From the NCBI RefSeq assembly GCF_023703085.1, contig NZ_JAMQJY010000001.1, positions 868,001 to 932,000 of the forward strand: DNA of 64,000 nucleotides. Reading direction: 5' to 3'. Below are positions 22,067 through 31,223 of the stretch, in pieces. The notes below the pieces were generated by a model. It searched no databases and was not told the origin of the DNA. It was given only the letters and a program-made list of their open reading frames with translations. Source of the stretch: Alkalicoccobacillus plakortidis. Lineage in GTDB: Bacteria > Bacillota > Bacilli > Bacillales > Bacillaceae_D. Both the position numbers and the translations under genes were made by a program. Within the stretch, counting starts at the first letter, position 1. Every line of letters starts with the position of its first letter.

Positions 22067-23107
22067 TTAGTCTACTATTTTTTCTATGAATATTGTTGGG
22101 TGCTCTAATAAGTTTATATCTATTTTTTGAAATTCACCTTGCCCGTGACCTTCCATTTTAAAAATTCTTACATACGGCCGCTGCGGGATCCCGTCATTTT
22201 GGGCAGATACAATGCCATACTCCCCAGTTGATAACACCACTTGGATGCCCGTTGGGTAAAAGGCTATCGTTTTGAGAAAGTGAGCGATGATCTGGTGACC
22301 ATACCGAACTCCTGTTAGCCCCATTAAGATTTCACACGCATCATGAGGCAACATCCTTCCACTCGGCCGAAGTGGGCTAATTAGATGATCAAATGCATTC
22401 GCCACAGACACAATTTTCGCAAACAAATGAATATCTTTTTCAGACAGCTTACGTGGCATTCCACTGCCATCTACATGTTCATGGTGAGAGAGGGCAATAT
22501 GGGCAGATAACGAACTCATTTCAGAATTTTTACGAAGCACATTAAATCCTCGCCATGTGTGGTGATGTCCCAGTTCGACCTGTGGTTCGTTGTCTTTTTC
22601 AGTTGCCATTTTTCCAATGTCATGCATGAGAGCTCCTGTTGCCAGCTCATATAACTTGGATTTTGATAATCCAAGTTTCACACCAACAATGGTAGAGATC
22701 ATACACACATTTAATGAATGAATAAAGAGTCCATTATCCTCTGTACGCATATCTGTTAAGCTCAACAAGGAATGGCTATGCGCCAAAATTTCTTCTACAA
22801 TATTTTTGACAGACTGCTGAATGGATTTTAGTTCAAAACCTGCACCTTCTTGTACAAACTGAAAGGATCCTTTTAAAGTAGCAAGCGTCTCTCTTTTTAC
22901 TTCATCCGACACCATATCTTCTTTTTTAATTTCTTTATCAAAAGGGTCCTGAAGGTACACAGCTTGGATTCCTAGCTTTTTTAGTCTTGTAATTAATGTA
23001 GGAGTGAGCGAAGCCCCTTCATTTAATAGGACCCTGCCATCACTTGTATAAATTTGTTTACCTAATTTCTCATTTGCTTGCGTGAGTTCAATGGTCGTAT
23101 AGCGCAT
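22067..23107 (-). CDS. HD-GYP domain protein (putative c-di-GMP phosphodiesterase)
   Basis: 346 residues. An N-terminal region of about 110 residues (with IYTSDGRVLLNEGASLTP, a DUF3391-like start) precedes an HD-GYP domain: HSLNVCMIS, LMHDIGK, HHTWRGFNVL, ALSHHEHVDGSGMP and VSVANAFDHL. The family GYP triplet reads GMP here, which is common in related Bacillus proteins. Metal-binding residues are present, so hydrolysis of cyclic di-GMP or a related dinucleotide is plausible. AAAGGGG precedes the ATG. No sensory or membrane segment. Confidence 0.85.
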   Translation of the reverse strand: MRYTTIELTQANEKLGKQIYTSDGRVLLNEGASLTPTLITRLKKLGIQAVYLQDPFDKEIKKEDMVSDEVKRETLATLKGSFQFVQEGAGFELKSIQQSVKNIVEEILAHSHSLLSLTDMRTEDNGLFIHSLNVCMISTIVGVKLGLSKSKLYELATGALMHDIGKMATEKDNEPQVELGHHHTWRGFNVLRKNSEMSSLSAHIALSHHEHVDGSGMPRKLSEKDIHLFAKIVSVANAFDHLISPLRPSGRMLPHDACEILMGLTGVRYGHQIIAHFLKTIAFYPTGIQVVLSTGEYGIVSAQNDGIPQRPYVRIFKMEGHGQGEFQKIDINLLEHPTIFIEKIVD

Positions 23108-23272
23108 GGTGAAACCCCTTTAGTTAGAATACATCTATTATACTAGTCTTCCCTGTTTATATCGGCGCCTTCTTCCTTGAATCGTTGTCTTTTTTGATAA
23201 ATAGTTCTAGAGTCACGGGAAATGGAGCAGTGTAATAGTAATGTTCTAAATCAAAAGGCAGAGAGAGAAAGT

Positions 23273-23312
23273 GGACTCTGCAGTCACAACGCTACCGGGA
23301 TGTAGGAGCGCT
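23273..23312. repeat. REP-like repeat, copy 2 (fragment)
   Basis: About 40 bases sharing GGA-TCTGCAGTCA, CCGGGATG and CGCT in the same order as copy 1 at 13830. Only the left part of the unit is present; a decayed coding stretch follows at once. Confidence 0.5.
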
Positions 23313-23504
23313 AGATTCTAATGGATATAATACTCTGTTCAATCAATTGCATAACTCTGACAATTCTAAGGTTCAAACACTCGAAAAAGCAAAAGAAGAA
23401 ATGAATCGTCTAATTTGCAAGAAGAAGATTATTACCCCGGTAAATATTCGGCATCGGCAATGGTGAAAGCCAAACCTCTCCAATTTCGTCAAGCTTGCAT
23501 ATAA
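23313..23504 (+). pseudogene. Decayed coding fragment of unknown family
   Basis: In the 530-bp gap 23108-23642, one frame reads LDSNGYNTLFNQLHNSD...EKAKEEMNR from 23313 to about 23410, and another reads LQEEDYYPGKYSASAMVKAK then PLQFRQACI up to a stop at 23504. Both have codon choice like real genes, but there is no start codon or ribosome site, and the frame changes near 23410. The left end abuts a repeat fragment. Probably the 3' remnant of a gene truncated by the repeat. I do not recognise the family. Confidence 0.35.
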
Positions 23505-23570
23505 GCAAAGCAGCTAAATTAGAGATAGATTGACTCAAGCATCAACCTCATCTTCTTATTTTTAATACAC

Positions 23571-23620
23571 AAAAAACCGACCCGTTATGTTGTTCGACTA
23601 ACATAACGGGTCGGTTTTTC
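23571..23620 (-). terminator. Strong terminator after the MscS gene
   Basis: A perfect 20-bp stem (23572-23591 with 23600-23619) with A and T runs on both sides; the longest hairpin of its type in the window. Confidence 0.9.
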
Positions 23621-23642
23621 GAGAGGTAAAACATTTCTGTTT

Positions 23643-24743
23643 TACTCTTTTTTATCTGCAGTGACAAATGGAACGGGTTGTTCTGTCATTACTAGGTTAG
23701 CTTGGTGCAGATACATGAACACCTTCTGTTTCTAGTATTTGCATGATACGAAAGTGTGCTTTTTCTCTAATTTCCATAAAGGGTGCCCACTGATTTGTAT
23801 CCGTGAAATACGTAATCATTAGGTTATATCCTGATTCTGAAAACTCTTCAAACCTGACAATAACTGAACCCTCTACAATGTCATCAAAGGTCTGAAGCTC
23901 TTCATCAATTCGATTTCGTAGTTGCTGAAGCTTTGCACTAGACGTTGATTGTCTTAATCCAAGACTAAAATACACACGCCGTTTGTCCATTTCAGCCCAG
24001 TTTGTAATTGCCTCATTAGCCAACGTGGAGTTCGGAATAATGACCAGTGTATCTGAAAACGTTCGGATTTTGGTGCTTCTAAATGTAATGTCTTCAACTG
24101 CCCCTTCTACTGTTGGTGTCTCAATCCAGTCTCCTTTTCTAAAAGGACGTTCTGTAATAATGATGATCCCACCAAAAAAGTTTCCAATTGTATCTTGGGC
24201 AGCTAGTGCAAAAGCAAGACCACCTATACCAAGACCGGCAACAAATGTACTAATATTAAATCCCCAATTATCAACAATTATCGCGAGCGTGATGGCAATC
24301 ACTAAAAAGCGCAAGATCTTTGATAAAAAAGGAATAAGCATGCTTTCTTTATCCAGTTCCGCCTTATTAGCAAAACTATAAATAACCGTTGAGTGGTTTG
24401 CTGTGTAATTATATAGTCCCCACCCTACAACAAAAATAATGCTTGACCGATATACGTTTTGTACAAAACCTTTATCCGTTAGATTCAAATAATCTAGATA
24501 TTGAAAAGCTAAATACGTACCGATCACGGCCCATAGCAGCCGCAGTGGCCTTTCATATGATTTTAAAACATTGGTTACCACTTTTGTCGAACTACTTTTT
24601 GATAGTTTAATTATCAACTTATTAATATACTTTGTGAACACTTTCCTGAAAATTAGGAAGAGTAAAAAGATCCCGATGGATAGTGCAATATTGATCCAAT
24701 CGAGATTTATTAGCTTTTCTACAAACTTATTCAAGCGATCCAT
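23643..24743 (-). CDS. MscS-family mechanosensitive channel (second copy), with a C-terminal frameshift
   Basis: About 365 residues. Three N-terminal membrane segments, then the MscS pore (FNISTFVAGLGIGGLAFALA followed by AQDTIGNFFGG), beta domain (FRKGDWIETPTVEGAVEDI) and C-terminal domain. It is longer than YkuT and closer to the YhdY/YbdG type. As written, the frame stops at 23697 right after VSAPS; removing one base at 23701-23706 (GCTTGG to GCTGG on the plus strand) extends it by about 18 residues (ANLVMTEQPVPFVTADKKE) to 23643, next to the terminator. This is the same motif as the other frameshifts, so the extended end is preferred. Confidence 0.88.
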
Positions 24744-24873
24744 ACGTAGCTCCTCCCCGTTTCTCTGTCATCTTTTTCATACAGGATACCTTTTGAATGG
24801 AGCTTGTTTCAACTAAAAACAATTATAGATCGACAAGATCCACCTTTTTTCCTGCTACTACCGAGCGCAAAAT

Positions 24874-24895
24874 AGCCCAAGCGACGGCTTGGGCT
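24874..24895 (-). terminator. Terminator after the glycine-zipper protein gene
   Basis: A 9-bp perfect stem with GACG loop (24874-24882 with 24887-24895); on the minus strand it is followed by ATTTTG. Only a short U stretch. Confidence 0.6.
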
Positions 24896-24923
24896 GAGAA
24901 AGATATCGAGCATCGGAACGATT

Positions 24924-25223
24924 TTAAAACGGATCATGATCAAGTGTTTTTTGAATAACTTTGGCTAGCTCTGGTTTCGATGACTCTTTGTTTGACGATT
25001 TGGACTGAGTAGCCTCTACGACATCTTTCATTCCAGCAAGAATGTCATCACCAGACTCCATCATGGCTTCGGTCAAATGATGGTCCTCTTTCTTGTGATT
25101 TGAACCTGTTCGTTTGATTGCTTTTGTATTTGTGAGAGCATACAAACCCGCCGCTGCTAGGAATCCACCTGCAGCCCCTCCGATCATATAACCAGTGTGA
25201 TGCCGCTTCTTTCGTTTGAACAT
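24924..25223 (-). CDS. Small single-span protein with glycine-zipper segment
   Basis: 99 residues from ATG 25223, with AAAGAGG 8 bases upstream; a GTG at 25232 is possible. A basic N-terminus (MFKRKKRHHT) is followed by a Gly/Ala-rich membrane segment (GYMIGGAAGGFLAAAGLYAL) and a charged soluble tail of about 60 residues. The layout resembles YtxH-like stress proteins, but no family can be named with confidence. Confidence 0.65.
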   Translation of the reverse strand: MFKRKKRHHTGYMIGGAAGGFLAAAGLYALTNTKAIKRTGSNHKKEDHHLTEAMMESGDDILAGMKDVVEATQSKSSNKESSKPELAKVIQKTLDHDPF

Positions 25224-25384
25224 GTTTTTCACCTCTTTTTTTGTTATCGTGTGTAGTGGGAGAGATTTTATACATGGCTTATAAAAGGCTTTACTCTATG
25301 CTAAAATAAAAAGAACAGCTCTTTTACGATACTCGTTCTTGGTTCACAAGAATGTATTATATATTTTTAGGAAAGGTGTTTATC

Positions 25385-25870
25385 ATGAAAAAAGGACTTC
25401 TAGCATTTTCTATTGTTGCCCTTTTCATGATTGCAAGCTGCGCGATTGGGCAGAATCAATCGATTCAGTACCAAGAGGATACGTTCGATACACTTGAAGC
25501 TGATCTAAGTGCACCAAGCGAAACAGCCTTGCATGAACCGGTCACGATCTCTGTCCGTGTAACCTTGGGAGAAGAACCCTTCACGGATGTAGAAAACGTT
25601 GATTTTGAAATATGGCGTAATGGTGAAAGAGATTCAGGAACAACTGTTGCCGCCCAAAAAGCTGATTCTGGTGTTTACACACTCGACACTTCTTTTGAAG
25701 AAGACGGCATTTATCACATACAAGCCTATGTAGAAGCTGACGAAGAGCATCTTACGTCTTCCAAACGAATTATTGCTGGAGATGTTTCTGAAACAGACTT
25801 AGAAGCGGCCGAGCAAGAATTTCAACAAGAACAAGATCAAGAAAAGGCTCAAGAATCAAATTCTAACTAA
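25385..25870 (+). CDS. FixH/YtkA-like lipoprotein
   Basis: 161 residues from ATG 25385 (AGGAAAGGTG upstream). Lipoprotein signal with lipobox IASC, Cys19. The mature part has a beta-sandwich pattern (VTISVRVTLGEEPFTDVENV, then FEIWRNGE... and GIYHIQAYVEA) that matches the YtkA-like/FixH group, followed by a Gln/Glu-rich tail. Likely on the outer face of the membrane. Function unknown. A terminator follows. Confidence 0.75.
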   Translation: MKKGLLAFSIVALFMIASCAIGQNQSIQYQEDTFDTLEADLSAPSETALHEPVTISVRVTLGEEPFTDVENVDFEIWRNGERDSGTTVAAQKADSGVYTLDTSFEEDGIYHIQAYVEADEEHLTSSKRIIAGDVSETDLEAAEQEFQQEQDQEKAQESNSN

Positions 25871-25884
25871 TATTGTGTACAGCA

Positions 25885-25922
25885 GGGAAAACGTTACGAA
25901 TGCTCGTGACGTTTTCCCTTTG
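25885..25922 (+). terminator. Terminator after the FixH-like gene
   Basis: A 10-bp perfect stem (25885-25894 with 25909-25918) followed by TTTG. It sits immediately upstream of the MATE gene. Confidence 0.75.
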
Positions 25923-25941
25923 TGCCTACTGGAGTTGCATC

Positions 25942-27297
25942 ATGTATTCTGCTATATCTATTTCACAAAAAATTAAATTGTACACACTTATTCTTTGGCC
26001 GATCCTCATTACTCAGATTAGTTACCATGCCATGAATGTGATCGACACAATGATGTCTGGTCGAGCTGGAACCACTGACCTAGCTGGCGTTGCCGTTGGC
26101 TCAAGTCTTTGGGCACCTATTTTGACTGGATTTAATGGCATTCTGATGGCCGTTACCCCAATCATCGCTCAGCTTCTTGGAAAAGGAGAGAAACAAAGCA
26201 TTTCTCGCTCTGTTCTCCAAGCATTGTATCTGTCTGTCATCTTAGCGCTACTTGTGTATCTCGCTGGCATTTTTTTCTTGCCTTCTATTCTTCAATTTAT
26301 GGGTTTAGAGGCAGAGGTTTCACATATTGCAAAACATTATTTAATCGGACTATCTATTGGTCTTGTTCCACTTTTTGCATCAAATGTTCTGCGCTTTTTC
26401 TTTGATGCACAAGGCTTCACACGAATTACAATGGTTATCCTACTGATCGCCCTACCTATCAGTGCTTTTCTTAATTACATCTTGATTTTTGGAAAGTTTG
26501 GCTTTCCAGAACTCGGTGGGATCGGAGCTGGTTATGCCACTGGGATCACGTATTGGATCATTTTTGGCTTGAGTGTGTTTATGACTTTCAAAATCCCTTC
26601 TATTCGTTCGTATGCACTCTTTTCTACATGGTTCCGTCCGTCGCTTAAGGCCTGGAAGGGTCAACTTGCGTTAGGTTTACCCATGGGGCTATCTATTTTT
26701 TTTGAAGCAAGCATCTTTTCTTTTGTCACGTTGCTAGTTAGTCGCATGTTTACAACTGATGTTATTGCCGCTCATCAAGCAGCGTTAAATTTTGCATCCT
26801 TGTTATTTATGATCCCACTTAGTATGTCGATGGCACTAACCATTGTTGTAGCGTACGAAATCGGTGCTGGTCGTTTAAAAGACGCCAGACAGTATAGTAA
26901 GATTGGGATTACAGCCTCGATGCTCATCATTTCGGTTGCTTCTGTGTTACTTTACTTTTTTAGAGAATCCATTTCGTATCTGTACACAGATAATCAAGAT
27001 GTTGTCCAACTTGCCATGAGTTTCTTTGTTTTTGCGATTTTTTATCAGCTGTCTGATGCAGCTCAAGCCACTTTACAAGGTGTACTTCGTGGCTACAAAG
27101 ACGCTGCAATTCCTTTTATTATTGCGTTGATCTCCTATTGGGGAATCGGGATCCCTTCTGGTTATCTCCTTGCGACTTTAACTGATTTGGGACCGTTTGG
27201 TTTTTGGATAGGTATTATTATCGGACTTACTTGCGCAGCGATTGGTTTCTGGATTCGACTGGCTCTAATCAATCGTCGTTTCCGTCACTCACTTTAA
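25942..27297 (+). CDS. MATE-family multidrug exporter (NorM-like)
   Basis: 451 residues with twelve membrane segments. Couples Na+ or H+ entry to export of cationic drugs. Family marks: ITQISYHAMNVIDTMMSGRA in the first helices, and the second half-repeat starting KGQLALGLPMGLSIFFEASIF. ATG 25942 has GGAG 7 bases upstream and skips a longer open stretch that overlaps the preceding terminator. In alkaliphiles a sodium-coupled form is likely (inference). Confidence 0.92.
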   Translation: MYSAISISQKIKLYTLILWPILITQISYHAMNVIDTMMSGRAGTTDLAGVAVGSSLWAPILTGFNGILMAVTPIIAQLLGKGEKQSISRSVLQALYLSVILALLVYLAGIFFLPSILQFMGLEAEVSHIAKHYLIGLSIGLVPLFASNVLRFFFDAQGFTRITMVILLIALPISAFLNYILIFGKFGFPELGGIGAGYATGITYWIIFGLSVFMTFKIPSIRSYALFSTWFRPSLKAWKGQLALGLPMGLSIFFEASIFSFVTLLVSRMFTTDVIAAHQAALNFASLLFMIPLSMSMALTIVVAYEIGAGRLKDARQYSKIGITASMLIISVASVLLYFFRESISYLYTDNQDVVQLAMSFFVFAIFYQLSDAAQATLQGVLRGYKDAAIPFIIALISYWGIGIPSGYLLATLTDLGPFGFWIGIIIGLTCAAIGFWIRLALINRRFRHSL

Positions 27298-27365
27298 AAC
27301 GAATGAACCCCCTTTCTATTGGACATAGTTGTAGTAGATGCTTTCTACATGGAGGTGGGGTAGCT

Positions 27366-27521
27366 TTGATTGTATGGATTCAATCACTATTGCTTGCGGC
27401 AGGACGACCATCTAGCGTTGGAAATCTACCTATTATCCTTGTTGCTGTTTCGATTGGGATTATGGTCATCATTATGGGTGCGTTACTTATTTACCTTGCA
27501 CGCAAGCGTCAAAAAAGCTGA
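27366..27521 (+). CDS. Small single-span membrane protein
   Basis: 51 residues from TTG 27366, with a perfect GGAGGTGGGG 5 bases upstream. The N-terminus is hydrophobic (IVWIQSLLLAAGRP), then a clear membrane helix (LPIILVAVSIGIMVIIMGAL) and a basic tail (ARKRQKS). It lies between the MATE gene and a terminator and may be cotranscribed with MATE. No family recognised. Confidence 0.6.
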   Translation: MIVWIQSLLLAAGRPSSVGNLPIILVAVSIGIMVIIMGALLIYLARKRQKS

Positions 27522-27536
27522 ATAAGATACAAGATC

Positions 27537-27566
27537 AAAAGAACCAAGCTATTGGTTCTTTTTTCT
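27537..27566 (+). terminator. Terminator after the MATE unit
   Basis: An 11-bp perfect stem (27537-27547 with 27552-27562) followed by Ts. Confidence 0.85.
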
Positions 27567-27628
27567 AGTTGTATAAGAACGTATATTCGCATATAATAAG
27601 AACATCCATTCGCCACGAGGTGAAAAAA

Positions 27629-28864
27629 ATGAAGAGTGTTATTTTTTTAGTTGATATGGAAAGCTTTTACGCTTCTATTGAAGTGGCTAGAAGACCTGAG
27701 TACAAGGGTAAAGCCCTTGTCGTATCCGGTGATCCAAACCGGCGTAGTGGGGTTATTTTAGCCGCTTCTAAGGAAGCCAAGTATTACGGTGTCAAAAATG
27801 CAGAACGTCTTTGGGAAGCTAAACAAAAATGCAACCAATTAATTATTGTTCCTCCACACATGCAGGACTATATCGAAGTATCAATGGAGATTACATCTAT
27901 TCTGAAGACCTATACAGACTTGGTTGAACCCTATTCCATTGATGAACAATTTATGGACGTAACCAATTCCCAACGGCTATTTGGTTCTCCTCTAGAGATT
28001 GCCAAAAGGGTTCAAACACAAATCTGGAATCAGTGCGGGGTAAGAGCTAGAGTTGGGATTGGCGAGAATAAGATTTTAGCTAAGCTAGCCTGTGATCATT
28101 TTGCTAAAAAAAATGCAGAAGGAATATACGAGCTAAAGGCAGACCAGCTTCAGGACACACTTTGGCCTCTACCTGTTGAAGACTTGTTTGGGGTTGGTAG
28201 TCAAATGAAACGTCATCTCTATGACCGAGGTATTCGTACAATTGGGCAACTAGCTGCGACAAAAGTTGAATTCTTCAAAAAGAGATGGGGAATACATGGT
28301 CAGGTGTTATGGATGAACGCTCATGGGGTTGATTATTCACCTGTGAAGATTTCCACTCACGATGGTCAAAAAGCAATTGGACATGGTATGACCCTGCCTT
28401 ATGATTATGCAGAAAAAGCAGATATTCACATCGTTTTGCTTGAATTGTGTGAAGAAGTATGTCAGCGGGCTCGAAAAAATCACGTCCACGGTTCAACCGT
28501 CTCACTTAGTGTTTCGGGTGCAAGCTACGAGATCCGCACAGGTTTTCACCGCCAGTTTACTATGCCTTATGCGACAAATGCTGCATTAACCATATACAAG
28601 CATCTCTGTCAGCTACTTGATCAATTTTGGGATGGGAAACCTGTACGCCGCTTAGGCATCTCGCTTTCTAGTCTTTCTGACGGAGACTCTGTTCAGCTTG
28701 ATTTATTTGAACACAAACAGCAGCAAGAGAACCGGGAGCTGGGAGAAGCAATGGACCTTATTAAAGCTCGCTTCGGTAAAACCGCTCTACTTCGAGCTTC
28801 CTCCCTACTACCGGCCGGCCAAGCCAGAGAGCGTGCCGCAAAAATTGGAGGGCATTATAAATGA
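27629..28864 (+). CDS. Y-family DNA polymerase, UvrX/YqjW type
   Basis: Lesion-bypass polymerase of the firmicute UvrX/YqjW branch. ATG 27629 has GAGGTG 7 bases upstream. 411 residues: catalytic palm with FLVDMESFYASIE and YSIDEQFMDVT, little-finger domain, then a beta-clamp-binding motif QLDLF near residue 367. It overlaps the following YolD-like gene by 4 bases, the pairing seen for B. subtilis yqjW-yqjX and SPbeta uvrX-yolD. Such genes are usually under LexA control; I found no clear LexA box upstream. Confidence 0.92.
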   Translation: MKSVIFLVDMESFYASIEVARRPEYKGKALVVSGDPNRRSGVILAASKEAKYYGVKNAERLWEAKQKCNQLIIVPPHMQDYIEVSMEITSILKTYTDLVEPYSIDEQFMDVTNSQRLFGSPLEIAKRVQTQIWNQCGVRARVGIGENKILAKLACDHFAKKNAEGIYELKADQLQDTLWPLPVEDLFGVGSQMKRHLYDRGIRTIGQLAATKVEFFKKRWGIHGQVLWMNAHGVDYSPVKISTHDGQKAIGHGMTLPYDYAEKADIHIVLLELCEEVCQRARKNHVHGSTVSLSVSGASYEIRTGFHRQFTMPYATNAALTIYKHLCQLLDQFWDGKPVRRLGISLSSLSDGDSVQLDLFEHKQQQENRELGEAMDLIKARFGKTALLRASSLLPAGQARERAAKIGGHYK

Positions 28865-29202
28865 GTGATTACTTAAAACGTGGAAACTTGTTATGGGAGG
28901 GGAGCCGTATGATGCTACCTGAACATAAACAAGCCATTCGTGCTCAAAACGAGCAAGAAAAACGCGTAGATCCTCCACTACTAGATCAACAGGAGTTAGA
29001 AGAGCTCGGTATCGTCGCAATGGAATCCCTCTCATATACCATTCCCGTTCATATCGTGTATTGGGAAGATGGATTTTACCGCAAAATAATCGCTGCCGTT
29101 GAAAGAGTGGACCAACAACAAAAACGAATCACCTGTAGAGAAAGCGCGGAAGTCAGTATAACCATAGAGATCAGTCAGTTAAAGAGTATTGAACGAATTT
29201 AA
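28861..29202 (+). CDS. YolD-like protein
   Basis: 113 residues with the YolD family start RGNLLWEGSRMMLPEHKQAI and a C-terminal VYWEDGFYRK segment. YolD-like proteins are regularly encoded beside UvrX-type polymerases and are sometimes compared with UmuD, but their function is not settled. The ATGA overlap with the polymerase gene indicates translational coupling. Confidence 0.9.
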   Translation: MSDYLKRGNLLWEGSRMMLPEHKQAIRAQNEQEKRVDPPLLDQQELEELGIVAMESLSYTIPVHIVYWEDGFYRKIIAAVERVDQQQKRITCRESAEVSITIEISQLKSIERI

Positions 29203-29221
29203 AGGAAAATCAAGTTGTGAT

Positions 29222-29258
29222 CTCTCCCTATTCATATTGATGTAGGGAGAGGGTTTTT
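29222..29258 (+). terminator. Terminator after the polymerase-YolD operon
   Basis: A 9-bp perfect stem (29222-29230 with 29243-29251) followed by GGTTTTT. Confidence 0.8.
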
Positions 29259-29322
29259 GACAACTTTATAGAACATATTTTTAATAGCAATACTTTAAGC
29301 TAATGAAATGGAGAGAAATCAC

Positions 29323-29785
29323 ATGAATATAAGGTTGGCTGAAATACAAGATATGAAGCAATTAATAAGAATGAGATGGGATTTTACAATTGAACACGAT
29401 GATAGTAAAAAAAAACGAATCATTCGCTGAATTTGAAAAAGAATGCCAAACTTTTTTGGAGAACACTCTTAAAGGAGATCAATGGTTTATTTGGGTCGTG
29501 GAGGATAACGGAAAAATCATTTCACATATATACATAGAATTAATACAAAAGGTGCCACGCCCTGGGAGGATAACATATCCATTTGCATTTATGACCAATG
29601 TATACACGATTCCAGAGTATAGAAACAAGGGAATTGGAAGTAAATTACTACAGTCAATAAATAAGTGGATGAAAGAAAACAAGTATGAATTTGTTATTGT
29701 ATGGCCGAGTGACGATTCAATTGACTATTATCATAAAAATGGTTACGTTCATTGCACGGAACCTTTGGAATATCACCCTTCATAA
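29323..29785 (+). CDS. GNAT-family N-acetyltransferase, with a poly-A frameshift
   Basis: About 153 residues after mending. ATG 29323 follows TGGAGAG. The N-terminal part (MNIRLAEIQDMKQLIRMRWD) and the acetyl-CoA-binding part (VYTIPEYRNKGIGSKLL) are in different frames; they join if the nine As at 29407-29415 are read as eight. This is a homopolymer-length problem, unlike the GCTGG cases. The substrate is unknown. Confidence 0.75.
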
Positions 29786-29845
29786 ATACAAGGGAATATA
29801 TGGATTAAAATAACAGAAAAGAAAATATTATTTAAATTAAAGTTT

Positions 29846-29889
29846 TCACTCTAACGTAGGCTATAGAGTGACATTTCTTTGTGTTGAAA
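29846..29889 (+). terminator. Possible weak terminator after the acetyltransferase gene
   Basis: An 8-bp perfect stem (29846-29853 with 29874-29881) with a wide loop, followed by CATTTCTTTG. The rest of 29786-29994 shows no gene or other structure I can support. Confidence 0.4.
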
Positions 29890-29994
29890 ACAATATCAAG
29901 ACAAACCATTCGAATTAATATCACAACTATTTTAGAACTTCGCTTACCAGTAAGAGTAACCCAATCCTCTTACAAATGAGCAAAAACCAACGTA

Positions 29995-30100
29995 GGACAT
30001 ACACGGAGACTCCAATGGGAGTGAAGGTCAGGGTGAGACTTCGTAGTGCGGTAGCACAAGGAGGCTCACCGGCCGCCCATGGAAAGCGGAGTGTATGTCC
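29995..30100. repeat. REP-like nested palindrome, copy 3 (most complete)
   Basis: A GC-rich 106-base unit bounded by exact inverted 10-mers GGACATACAC (29995-30004) and GTGTATGTCC (30091-30100). Inside are nested arms GGTGAG/CTCACC (30032-30037 with 30065-30070) and GTGC/GCAC (30046-30049 with 30054-30057). The transcript would fold into a branched hairpin. It shares the core GCTTTCC-TGGGCGG (minus strand) with copy 1. No reading frame. Confidence 0.7.
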
Positions 30101-30276
30101 GGAGCGGTAGTCTTACTCCATTATTTTTATGATAGCTAAAACACTTCTGTCCCAGCCTTAATCATTGAAGAGAAAATACTATCTCCCCCTCCCCATTTCA
30201 TGACAAATGTAACTACACGTTCAACAATCCATACCTGATAATGAGTATAATAAATGTTAATCAGGAGGGTTTTTAT

Positions 30277-31223
30277 ATGTTAATTGTTGAATGCAGTGAT
30301 CTCGTCAAACGATACGATAACGAGCGTGTTCTTGATCATGCCGAACTCCATATACAAGAAGGGGAAATTCTTGGGCTGCTTGGTCCAAACGGTGCTGAAA
30401 AACCACGCTTATTCACGCACTATGTGGATTAATTCCAATTGATACTGGAACTATTCATCTATTTGGTAAAGAACTGACTGGTAATATAGCAACCATTAAA
30501 GAACGTATTGGGCTTGTTACACAGGAACTAACCATCTTTGAGGAGTTAACTGCTAAAGAAAACCTGACTTTTTTTGGTGGACTATATGGTTTAAAAGCAG
30601 ATCTGTTACAACAGAGAATACAAGAAGCATTAGAATTTGTTGGCTTAGAATCCAAAGCAAATAAACGAACCAAAACCTTTTCTGGTGGGATGAAACGGCG
30701 ACTTAACATTGCCTGCTCACTCATCCATAAGCCAAAGCTGCTGATTATGGATGAACCAACTGTTGGAATTGACCCTCAATCTCGTACCCATATTCTAGAT
30801 ACAGTAAAAAAACTTCAGCAGCAAGGCATGACCATTTTATACACAACTCATTATATGGAAGAACTGCAGTCTATTGCATCACGGGTTGTCATTATGGATC
30901 AAGGTCATGTTGTCACTGAAGGTACGATAAAAGACTTAGTTGCTACCATTCAGCATGAGGAAAAAATCAATGTCGAAGTAGCTGCTGCCTCAGATGAACT
31001 AGTCACACAGCTTCAAAAACTAGAAGGAGTAAAACAGGTCAGTCGGGAGGGCAACAACCTTCAGATCATCTCAAGATTGGGCTCAGGGAACCTAGATCGA
31101 ACTCTTTCTCTGGCAAAAGAAGCAGGAGGCGTACTCTCTGTTAGTGCTGAAAAACCAACACTTGAAGATGTATTTCTTACATTAACCGGAAAACAGCTTC
31201 GAGATGGAGACGATCGAGAATGA
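30277..31223 (+). CDS. ABC transporter ATPase, LnrL-like, with one frameshift
   Basis: Nucleotide-binding subunit of an ABC-2 exporter. ATG 30277 has CAGGAGGG 8 bases upstream; a TATAAT at 30246-30251 may be the -10. The Walker A motif GPNGAGKTT appears only when one missing G is restored after 30407 (GCTGA to GCTGGA); signature FSGGMKRRL, Walker B LLIMDEP and the H-loop TTHYMEE are intact. The C-terminal ~90 residues form the accessory domain seen in DrrA/LnrL proteins. About 315 residues. First of a five-gene operon with two permeases and a two-component system; the closest known layout is the B. subtilis linearmycin-resistance set (lnrJKLMN). Confidence 0.88.
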
